64,000 nt of DNA from NCBI RefSeq assembly GCF_901709675.1, contig NC_051089.1, positions 21,305,508 through 21,369,507 on the forward strand. Direction: 5' to 3'. The notes under the pieces were generated by a model. That model was not told the origin of the DNA. It was given only the letters and a program-made list of their open reading frames with translations, and made no database searches. A program made the position numbers and the translations under genes. Below are positions 60,601 to 64,000 of this stretch, piece after piece. This stretch comes from Syngnathus acus (taxonomy: Eukaryota; Chordata; Actinopteri; Syngnathiformes; Syngnathidae). Each line of letters opens with the position of its first letter. Position 1 is the first letter of the stretch.

Positions 60601-61650
60601 CCCGGTGACCCGCGTCCGGGCGAGGGAAATCTGTGTCCATATATCTTTTTCATCATAAGGGGCTTTTTGAGCCGTGCTTTGTCTGGCCCCTCACCTAGGA
60701 CCCGTTTCCCATGGGTGACCCTACCAGGGGCATGAAGCCCCAGACAACATGGCTCCTAGGATCATAGGGGCACGCAAACCCCTCCACCACGATAAGGTGA
60801 CGACTCACGGAGGGGTCAATATTATGGTTAGTTGTTAATCTCTGTATTACAAATATATAATTACTATATTCAAACATTGATGTGAATTGAATGAGCAACC
60901 AAATAAAGAAAAAATGGATGGATGGATGGATGGATGGATGGATGGATGGAGGGATGGATGGAGGGATGGATGGATGGATGGATGGATGGATGATTTAAAT
61001 TTTAAACTGTTGACTGAAGGTATGGCAGACCCAAATATTAATTTACAAAAATAACGAACGTGACCACCTGCTTGTTATCGACCACGTCTTGCTTGCCGTC
61101 CTAACCATCTGCCCGTTATTGACCATGTTCTGCTCGCTGCCCGTCCTGACTCCTCACCTGTCCCTGACCACGATCACCACAAGCGTCCCACTTTGCTACG
61201 CGCTCGCTTTGCTGCTCTCTCCACCAAGTCAGCTCCTGCCCACTTGCTTCCCAGCGCGTCATGGAGAGCGTTCCTCCATGAAGCCGTTGGCTAAAGCCAA
61301 CTCCCACGCCGTGAGCCGATCAGGTTCCAGCCTGAGCTCCAGCACTCCAATTCCCCATCCCTTATCCTCAATAGTCTTTGTCATTCTGGACTTGGCTGCA
61401 CCGTCTGATCTGTCACAACGCCGCACTGGACTACAAGCCGCTGGGTTCAAAGCTTGTGCAAAAAGTAGCGGCTTATAGTCCGGATACCTTTCCTGTCTGA
61501 ATGTTACAACTGTAGAAAATGTCGGGTTATAGTTATTGTGAGCTAAGTAAAAACATTCTGTTGTACTTTAAGGCACAGACTCACCGTGGCATATTTTAAA
61601 ATGATGTCAGCTCTTTCCTCTGCTATTAATGTCTCAATGTCTTTCTTCAT
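33570..61650 (-). CDS. usp6nl-like: USP6NL/RN-tre-like TBC-domain Rab GAP, 13 coding exons
   Basis: Thirteen exons with matching phases give a 471-residue protein. Exons: 61585-61656 (ATG 61648-61650), 46128-46213, 45987-46026, 45597-45677, 42446-42553, 42011-42120, 40289-40337, 39033-39153, 38722-38816, 38545-38610, 36601-36700, 34267-34419, 33570-33910. The TBC domain starts near residue 95 ([14 protein letters not shown]). It contains the arginine finger IDLDINR (Arg149) and glutamine finger YCQ (Gln186), the dual-finger residues that drive GTP hydrolysis on Rabs. RN-tre-type proteins act on endosomal and Golgi Rabs and on EGF-receptor trafficking (family knowledge). The tail is far shorter than in mammalian USP6NL, and a likely frameshift in the last exon may hide ~105 more residues. 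A fish paralogue of USP6NL is possible. Confidence 0.92.
34267..34419 (-). CDS. usp6nl-like: usp6nl-like exon 12, end of TBC domain
   Basis: Encodes [40 protein letters not shown] and [10 protein letters not shown]. Acceptor TTGCACAG, donor GTACAT. Confidence 0.94.
35143..35801 (+). mobile_element. CCGTA-family element, copy E (short, single unit)
   Basis: Starts CCCTATTTTTCGGACTACAA after TA and ends ATTTATAATCCAGAAAATGG plus GG before TA. One tail unit only: the frame [16 protein letters not shown] then TGA at ~35390-35440. There is no 118-bp array. It lies in USP6NL-like intron 11 and looks like the simple layout from which the larger copies grew. Confidence 0.75.
36205..36350 (-). repeat. 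LINE 3' tail fragment
   Basis: GATGATGATGATGACTTTAT followed by TCATCCCACAGCGGGGAAAT and CACTTGTCACAGCAGC is the inverted 3' end of an L2/Rex1-type LINE common in fish. In intron 11. Confidence 0.65.
36601..36700 (-). CDS. usp6nl-like: usp6nl-like exon 11
   Basis: Encodes [20 protein letters not shown] and [13 protein letters not shown], the WDxxxxEG TBC motif. Donor GTAAGA. Confidence 0.95.
37357..38521 (-). mobile_element. CCGTA-family element, copy C (left end missing)
   Basis: The right end GACTTATAGTCCGAAAATTA plus CGG is followed by TA (38522-38523). It contains the same unit series as copy A and a 118-bp array at 37840-38140 (GCCATG at 37901 and 38019). The left part begins GCTAAACGATAGGTATGCTA without a terminus. 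Confidence 0.8.
37840..38140. repeat. 118-bp tandem array in copy C
   Basis: Units start at about 37901, 38019 and 38137, each with GAGCCCCATCCACCGTCC and CACCCGGCCGAGCGCCGG. Highly similar to the array in copy A. Confidence 0.88.
38545..38610 (-). CDS. usp6nl-like: usp6nl-like exon 10
   Basis: Encodes [20 protein letters not shown] and DR. The donor GTGAGT (38539-38544) is only ~15 bp from the TA at the edge of CCGTA copy C (ends 38521). Confidence 0.94.
38722..38816 (-). CDS. usp6nl-like: usp6nl-like exon 9
   Basis: Encodes [20 protein letters not shown] and [11 protein letters not shown]. Acceptor TCAG, donor GTGAGG. Confidence 0.95.
39033..39153 (-). CDS. usp6nl-like: usp6nl-like exon 8, glutamine finger
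   Basis: Encodes [20 protein letters not shown] and [23 protein letters not shown] holds Gln186, the second catalytic residue. Nearly identical to USP6NL here. Confidence 0.96.
40289..40337 (-). CDS. usp6nl-like: usp6nl-like exon 7
   Basis: A 49-bp exon encoding [16 protein letters not shown] after completing Lys164. Acceptor TTTTTTGCAG, donor GTGAGT. Confidence 0.93.
40767..41192 (+). repeat. Solo LTR with 5-bp TSD
   Basis: Starts TGTTAGGGTTTAC and ends ACCCTAACA (TG...CA with inverted tips). The flanks carry CATCC at 40762-40766 and 41193-41197. An AATAAA polyadenylation signal lies at 41035-41040. No internal region is present, so it is the product of LTR-LTR recombination. It lies in USP6NL-like intron 6; the parent family (endogenous retrovirus or retrotransposon) is not known. 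Confidence 0.75.
41833..41948 (-). repeat. (CATC)n plus dispersed repeat fragment
   Basis: CCATCCATCC repeats followed by GTACCGCTTGTCCCCATGGA and CATTGCCAGCCAATCGCAGG, the inverted 3' portion of the repeat at 20395-20728. Confidence 0.75.
42011..42120 (-). CDS. usp6nl-like: usp6nl-like exon 6, arginine finger
   Basis: Encodes [20 protein letters not shown] and [16 protein letters not shown]. IxxDxxR gives Arg149, the catalytic arginine. Acceptor TGTCCTAG, donor GTAAGT. Confidence 0.95.
42446..42553 (-). CDS. usp6nl-like: usp6nl-like exon 5, start of TBC domain
   Basis: Phase 0 at both ends, 36 codons. Encodes [20 protein letters not shown] and [16 protein letters not shown], the TBC A motif. 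Confidence 0.94.
42631..42690. repeat. (AAT)n microsatellite
   Basis: TAATAATAATAATAATAATA array with one GAT variant, in USP6NL-like intron 4. Confidence 0.97.
43114..44478 (-). mobile_element. L2-group LINE, 5'-truncated, in copy D
   Basis: The 3' tail CTTAGACTTAGACAAACTTT with TTATTGTCATTTTGTCAACA is inverted at the left edge. The RT frame on the minus strand runs from [12 protein letters not shown] through [29 protein letters not shown] and [11 protein letters not shown]. It breaks at a TGG to TGA change after SASD (~43599), and an indel follows. In CCGTA copies without the LINE the flanks join directly. Confidence 0.88.
44580..44880. repeat. 118-bp tandem array in copy D
   Basis: Units with CACGCCCGGTCCTACTCTA and GTGGCTGTCCGGGGAC, opposite in orientation to copies A and C. 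Confidence 0.85.
45597..45677 (-). CDS. usp6nl-like: usp6nl-like exon 4
   Basis: Encodes [20 protein letters not shown] plus KYKNSDR, the helix just before the TBC domain. Donor GTAAGT. A CCGTA-family element ends ~77 bp into the next intron. Confidence 0.93.
45987..46026 (-). CDS. usp6nl-like: usp6nl-like exon 3
   Basis: A 40-bp micro-exon that completes His51 and encodes [13 protein letters not shown], matching the EEELPDHN region of the family. Donor GTACGT. Confidence 0.88.
46128..46213 (-). CDS. usp6nl-like: usp6nl-like exon 2
   Basis: Encodes [20 protein letters not shown] and VIDRLGFM. The WEDADY segment is strongly conserved in USP6NL. Ends in phase 2 (CA|GTAAGT). Confidence 0.93.
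47045..48207 (+). mobile_element. TTAA-flanked DNA transposon (Kolobok- or piggyBac-like)
   Basis: TTAA lies directly on both sides (47041-47044 and 48208-48211). The termini AGGGCATGTAAAGACAC and, inverted, AGCGTATGTAAAGGCAC match at 14 of 17 positions. Inside, 47332-47558 encodes [20 protein letters not shown] and [17 protein letters not shown], an acidic Ser-rich start resembling N-termini of transposon-associated P2X7-like fish proteins. A (TTA)n tract lies at 47790-47815. No transposase is recognisable, so it is non-autonomous. Confidence 0.6.
48208..49420. other. Unassigned intron 1 sequence
   Basis: AT-rich. No exon, repeat family or RNA gene was recognised. Confidence 0.5.
49421..50788 (-). 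mobile_element. Composite hAT element with 8-bp TSD, copy 2
   Basis: Termini CAGTGGTTCCCAAA and TTTGGGAACCACTG, flanked by TCCTAGAG (49413-49420 and 50789-50796). An inverted relative of 22087-23135: it carries the same C-terminal hAT fragment at ~49690-49860 (cut off earlier here). The embedded CAGTGGTCCCCAACC element at 49987-50473 shares its TTAGGG-side junction with copy 1. It lies in USP6NL-like intron 1. Confidence 0.9.
49987..50473 (-). mobile_element. Embedded hAT (CAGTGGTCCCCAACC) with BED-finger fragment
   Basis: Both termini are visible (CAGTGGTCCCCAACC and GGTTGGGGACCACTG). On the minus strand near 50210-50290 the frame [20 protein letters not shown] is a BED-type zinc-finger piece. 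The left flank ATCTAAGG does not match the right flank CCCTAACC, so no TSD is seen. Confidence 0.75.
50813..50872 (+). mobile_element. CCGTA-family terminal fragment
   Basis: CCGTGTTTTCCGGACTATAA followed by GTCGCAG and AATAGTTTGGCTGGGGG. Only ~60 bp remain. Confidence 0.65.
51052..52671 (-). pseudogene. RTE copy 2: RT and C-terminal part
   Basis: The minus frame carries [45 protein letters not shown] and LLFADDVV, ~97% like the intact copy by eye. After AAEMSF the frame changes because of an extra T (a run of five instead of four) and resumes as [20 protein letters not shown] to PPRPDPG. Confidence 0.88.
52833..54128 (-). pseudogene. L2-group LINE endonuclease half (inverted part)
   Basis: Minus frame with a basic N-terminus ([19 protein letters not shown]), [45 protein letters not shown] and [10 protein letters not shown], the APE-type endonuclease motifs of LINEs. 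It stops at an extra G in the GGGGGG run near 52845. Confidence 0.85.
54354..55286 (+). pseudogene. L2-group LINE RT C-terminal half (sense part)
   Basis: Plus frame from [18 protein letters not shown] through [24 protein letters not shown] and [12 protein letters not shown], ending VVILLNIQT. Open to its natural stop but lacking the N-terminal two-thirds. Confidence 0.87.
55512..56285 (-). pseudogene. RTE copy 2: endonuclease C-terminus and linker
   Basis: Minus frames with [36 protein letters not shown] and [20 protein letters not shown]. Small indels near 55880 and 55960 shift the frame. Confidence 0.87.
56537..56773 (-). pseudogene. LINE ORF C-terminus beyond the SINE
   Basis: [20 protein letters not shown] to [10 protein letters not shown] then stop. 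Collinear with the RT frame of the copy at 54354-55286. Confidence 0.85.
56788..57107 (+). repeat. tRNA-derived SINE inside the LINE ORF
   Basis: Head GCTCAGTGGCCTAGTGGTAG, B box GGTTCAAACCC, tail GACTTTAATCTTTAATCTTA. Very close to the copy at 12805-13108, and slightly longer because it keeps CACTCAGC in the centre. Confidence 0.9.
57096..59876 (-). CDS. L2-group LINE ORF (endonuclease-RT), cut by a SINE
   Basis: A 926-codon frame; the element's own ATG is most likely 59856-59858 ([18 protein letters not shown]), the six codons before it being flank. The basic region ([20 protein letters not shown]) precedes an APE endonuclease ([29 protein letters not shown]) and RT ([43 protein letters not shown] at 781-784). 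The frame ends artificially at DWKD where the SINE sits; the remaining ~80 codons ([15 protein letters not shown] to LLNIQT) follow at 56537-56773. Otherwise undamaged. Confidence 0.9.
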   Translation of the reverse strand: MFYYSKMAASQLAAAATRLSNRRGYSQNMSPRTLQTTQSLVYPSSRVVYDRQRLLEVRSSSVFGLVATTTLVCLRSLGVLRALAPGAHDAAGSPGSTRRRRSKRRRCDRRRKRGCRGGLTAKLRANPYKPPLPSIFLSNVRSLDNKMDHLKLELSSKREVRNCCALILTETWLNSSMPDNAVSLEGLATFRADRNSELSGKSRGGGLCVYINNNWCKNARSVASFCSSDIELLTVNCRPFYLPREFTVVSITAVYVPPSANTKEAMRVLYRTISELQSTHTEGVFIIAGDFNQASMKTILPHFYQHVDFPTRGENTLDLVYTNIKDAFRAAPRPHLGSSDHLSVMLTPAYRPLLIRAKPTVKQVRVWSEGAMEALQDCFECSDWDMFKSAATYDNQINIDEYAMTVSAYINKCSEDVSTTKNIITRANQRPWMTEDVRHTLRARNSAFKSGDKEALRTARANLNRAIRLAKRSHSRKIQDFFHDANNTRSMWQGIRAITDYNSPSPPVGEVDADFLNGLNNFFGRFEALNSTPAVKTVPHQEEEALCLDSADVWKTLRRVNPRKAPGPDNIPGRVFKECAGQLAGVITDIFNISLDQAKVPVCFKAASIIPVPKKPQITSWNDYRPVALTPIMMKCFERLLKDYIVSRLPPTFDPFQFAYRQNRSTEDAISSVLHLSLAHLEERNTHVRLLFLDFSSAFNTIIPQHLVEKLEHLGFSTPLRNWLLDFLTNRPQSVRVGQNTSDVITLSTGSPQGCVLSPLLFTLMTHDCAPRFTTNHIVKFADDTTVVGLIRDNNDLDYREEVEHLVGWCRENSLILNVEKTKEIIVDFRKNQPHHAPLIINSSAVEVVSSTKFLGVHITDDLTWTVNTTTLVKRAQKRLYFLRRMRRAHLPPPIMRTFYRSTIESILTSCLSVWCGGCSASDWKD
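59863..60815 (-). pseudogene. RTE copy 2: 5' leader and endonuclease N-terminus
   Basis: The minus frame from ~60656 ([20 protein letters not shown], then [19 protein letters not shown]) is collinear with the intact protein. A frame change near 60160 moves on to [20 protein letters not shown] and [11 protein letters not shown]. Confidence 0.88.
60910..60990 (+). repeat. (GGAT)n microsatellite
   Basis: ATGGATGGATGGATGGATGG array with GAGG variants. It may have grown from a LINE tail. Confidence 0.95.
60991..61394. other. Unassigned intron 1 sequence
   Basis: C-rich stretch with an open frame at 61089-61478 but no recognisable domain. Confidence 0.5.
61395..61495 (-). mobile_element. Fragment related to the ACTATAAGCCGC transposon family
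   Basis: Inverted GGACTATAAGCCGCTACTTT followed by a TTGAACCCAGCGGCTTGTAG stretch, like the left end of the element at 15320. Confidence 0.5.
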
Positions 61651-61656
61651 GTCAAT
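61585..61656 (-). CDS. usp6nl-like: usp6nl-like exon 1 (first coding)
   Basis: Acceptor TTCCACAG, donor GTGAGT. It carries [20 protein letters not shown]; the ATG at 61650 aligns with the start of USP6NL. Because an acceptor precedes it, at least one untranslated exon should lie upstream, beyond or near the window end. Confidence 0.88.
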
Positions 61657-62104
61657 CTGTGGAATAGAAGGAAAAAGCAGGTAAAAAAAAACACGAGTGC
61701 AACAGGCTAAAGAAAACTTTGCAGTATTGGGCTCCATGTGTTAATAGAAACAATTCTATTTAGCAGCCATTTTTTTGTAATAATGCTGAGTTTCTGGTAC
61801 TGTTTATGGTGATTAACAGTATTATTCTGTTACACAGATATTCTCGGTCAGGAGCTGTTGAATGCTCAGGGAAATGTGAGCAAGTTCTTTGTCACGGTGA
61901 AGCATCCACAAGCTGCCTTGTCCCAACTCTCGGCTTTTCTCGCACTTTGCACAAAGCAAACGTCACAGGATCTCTTTGAAGTCGAGCTGTTTTATTGTCG
62001 AGCACACATTGAAGGGTCAAAATTGTAGTTTGGCTTAGAAAGATTTCTTTTCTGACACCAGTCTTGGAACCTTTCTGACACCCCTCGAAGACAACTGTGT
62101 TTGC
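61657..62104. other. Sequence upstream of the first coding exon
   Basis: No further exon or promoter element could be supported. Confidence 0.5.
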
Positions 62105-62850
62105 AGCATCTGTCAGAGTCAGAGTCAGAGTCAGAGTCAGCTTTATTGTCAATTCCTTCATGCTAGGACACACAAAGAAACCGAAATACCGTTCCCCCTA
62201 TCCCACGGTGACGAGACACAGCACACGATTAACACACAAGTAAAACAACGGGGAGAGAGTTCAGGACCCCAACAGCCCGGAGATCACAAACTTCGCCAGT
62301 GGCGAGCAGTGCTGGCATCCCACAACAAAGTCCCGGCACCATTCTTCACGGATGCAGACGCACAGTCCACCTCCACGTGATGTTCCCCCTCGTACAATGG
62401 CCCGGTCCGCCCGATAGCGCGCCATCCGCTCCAGACGCACAGCAGCTACGCACTGTCCGGTCCGCCAAACTCAGCAGGCATGTTGATGTCCAGCGATCGA
62501 ACGTCCGCCAGAAGAATGGAAGGCACGGCCGGGCGAGCTGGGGTGGCCGCCAGCCAGGCCCGGACGCCCAACCGGGGGAAGAATAGCAGGCGAGTCCGGC
62601 GACGATCCAGGACGGCGCAGACCGAGCGCCTTTAATGTCCCCGCTTCAAAGTTCAGATCGCCACAAAACTCGCTTTCGCCGATGTCGAGCAGAACCAGCC
62701 CGCCGCACTTGAAGCACAACCCGGTACGACGAGACAAACACACAAAACTGGCGGACAAACCCACATTAAACGACAAAACAAAACACCGTTCGGGACAGAG
62801 AGAGGCCGCAGCGTGTGCACGCGCCGCCATCTTACTTCCGCTGTAGCATC
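62105..62850 (-). mobile_element. Internally deleted LINE (both ends kept)
   Basis: The inverted 3' end GTCAGCTTTATTGTCAATTC with (GAGTCA)n sits at 62111. The 5' end, ~62850, reads AAGTAAGATGGCGGCGCG on the minus strand. Between them lie an N-terminal frame (MAARAHAAASLCPERCFVLS), a trace of the endonuclease start (VRSLDINMPAEF) and GGGLCVCI, but no RT. At ~740 bp it is a non-autonomous derivative. Just beyond (62849-62885) is an RTE-like CATCCATCC plus CTTCCACTCATCCGGGG tail. Confidence 0.7.
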
Positions 62851-62972
62851 CATCCATTCTCTTCCACTCATCCGGGGTCAAGTTGACTATTTGAGCTTGG
62901 CTTTGTTTGGTCCTTTAGCTTATTTGGCATAAGAGACCCTGGCAGTGACACTCTGCCCCTGACAGCTTAGCT

Positions 62973-63600
62973 CAGGGGTGGGCAAACTACGGCCCGCGGG
63001 CCACATCCGGCCCACGGGACCGTTTAATCCGGCCCGCCAACCCTGAATTAATTGTATTATTAAACTTTTTTTTTTGTCATTTTGCCTGCAATGACTGCGT
63101 TTCCCCAGTAGATGGGGAACCACTCGCCTGCGCATTTACTACCGGAAGCCGTGTCAGAAAGCTCGGTGCACACTCACAAGTGCGTGTACGTACGTACTCA
63201 GTAGTACGGACATGGCGCACTCGCGCTCTATTTGTATCAGTCCCGAATTTAGAGCGTGGGCTGTGACGACAGCATTCTTGTAATTCGCTCGCTGAGCTTT
63301 CAGATACAGTTTTACGCTAAAGCCACCCACAAACCTTCCGCTGGAATCCTTCCATTAAAATGAGTGGCCCGAAGAAAAGAAGTGAGTGCCGAATGTTAAA
63401 AGAGTGGCCAATTTGGCTCGACGTACGCGACGTGACGTTCAGCCACATCAACCCGTCACAGATCGAGGTAAACGGATCTCTCCTAAGAATTGCCACAACA
63501 AATTTTACTCCAGACTATGATGCACTATCAAAAAAGGGAGACCAACAACACTGTTCCCACTGAAAATGAAGGGGAGGCTCTCAAGTTTGTTGTAAAAAAA
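62973..63600 (+). mobile_element. hAT element remnant, same family as 23406-25297
   Basis: Left terminus CAGGGGTGGGCAAACTACGG plus CCCGCGGGCC. Subterminal sequence (CCCCAGTAGATGGGG, CGTGTCAGAAAGCTCGGTGC) matches 25090-25170 inverted. No right terminus is found before 64000, so the right border is a guess. Confidence 0.75.
63360..63563 (+). pseudogene. hAT transposase, N-terminus fused to C-terminus by deletion
   Basis: 67 codons: MSGPKKRSECRMLKEWPIWL starts like the GTF2IRD2/ZBED-related hAT transposases. It jumps to FSHINPSQIEVNGSLLRIA and TTNFTPDYDALSKKGDQQHC, their C-terminus. The catalytic core is absent. Confidence 0.75.
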
Positions 63601-64000
63601 TGCATTTTGAATATGATTTGTACACATAGCAGGGATTGAAACTAGCGACCATTCTCATTTTCAAACAATGCAGGATGCTCAAGGACATTGATGCACCACC
63701 TGTTTGCGACTAATCTTAACCTGTAAAGTTCTTAAGGCTTACTTTAAGGAAGTGTTTCCCGTTTCCTCACCTCTGTTACCAGGTGTTTGTGAGTTAAAAC
63801 TCTGCTCTGATGTTCAGATACCCCTCACCGTGTTGCCGTTTTGATTACTTTATTTGGATGTATGCTTTCACCGATTCTTCAAGATGATATATTTGGTCAG
63901 AATGTTTGCTGTTTGATGTGATCTCATAAGATAAACATTTTTCATTAATCTGACCTGCAGGCACTGAAGTGATGGAGACTGTTATTCATAATAATAGTGT
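63601..64000. other. Unassigned window edge
   Basis: No recognisable feature. Confidence 0.5.

Larger units (their letters stand above)
51026..60815 (-). mobile_element. RTE (Rex3-like) LINE, copy 2, split by two LINE insertions
   Basis: The (CATC)n tail at 51026 and the inverted 5' end CGACTCACGGAGGGGT at 60815 are flanked by the exact 10-bp duplication TCAATATTAT (51016-51025 and 60816-60825). RTE sequence occupies 51026-52671, 55512-56285 and 59863-60815; the rest is later insertions. The three pieces join in order relative to the intact copy at 7788. A single extra T near 51398 shifts the RT frame. Confidence 0.92.

Noticed and set aside
61089-61478. 129-codon ORF upstream of the USP6NL-like exon 1
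   Set aside because: Low-complexity Leu/Ser/Pro composition without motifs; its end overlaps a transposon fragment.

Overview
This window is nuclear DNA from a ray-finned (teleost-type) fish. It holds short, cleanly spliced vertebrate exons in large introns, teleost-type LINEs (RTE/Rex3-like and L2-group), Tc1 and hAT transposons, a tRNA-derived SINE, Ty3/gypsy and Ty1/copia remnants, and microsatellites. Nothing bacterial or organellar is present. By eye, at least half of the sequence is transposable element (TE).

Host genes. (1) A USP6NL/RN-tre-like TBC-domain Rab GTPase-activating protein runs on the minus strand. Thirteen coding exons with consistent phases lie between 61656 and 33570; intron 1 alone is 15.4 kb and is mostly TE. 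Both catalytic fingers of the TBC domain are visible (Arg149 and Gln186). (2) Two exons of an ABTB2/BTBD11-like gene lie on the minus strand at 20952-21754 and 12348-12411. The first has two frameshifts and a stop, so this copy looks decayed. (3) One unidentified, well-formed plus-strand exon lies at 29722-29838. (4) A GOLD-domain (FYCO1-like) exon fragment at 15758-16062 lies inside a DNA transposon and looks captured.

Layout. 1-7270: gypsy gag and copia remnants, two Tc1 elements, a hAT element with an 8-bp target-site duplication (TSD), MITEs. 7273-12210: a long DNA element of a family here called the CCGTA family, split by a full-length RTE LINE with an intact 1059-codon ORF and a 13-bp TSD. 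12348-21754: ABTB2-like exons among MITEs, SINEs, the GOLD-exon transposon and a giant palindromic CCGTA copy. 21755-29686: a degenerate gypsy element with both LTRs, itself hit by two hAT elements with 8-bp TSDs. 29690-33300: mostly unassigned sequence with one exon and an L2 fragment. 33570-61656: the USP6NL-like gene, with CCGTA copies, a solo LTR, a TTAA-flanked element, a composite hAT and a three-level LINE/LINE/SINE nest in its introns. 61657-64000: an internally deleted LINE and a hAT remnant.

Most unusual signals: the CCGTA family (TA target sites, pogo-like logic), whose members carry diverged repeats of what looks like their own transposase tail plus 118-bp tandem units, one copy being a 1.7-kb palindrome; a host GOLD exon inside a related transposon; and an ABTB2-like gene dismantled by insertions. 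All family names rest on reading motifs by eye; no database search was possible.
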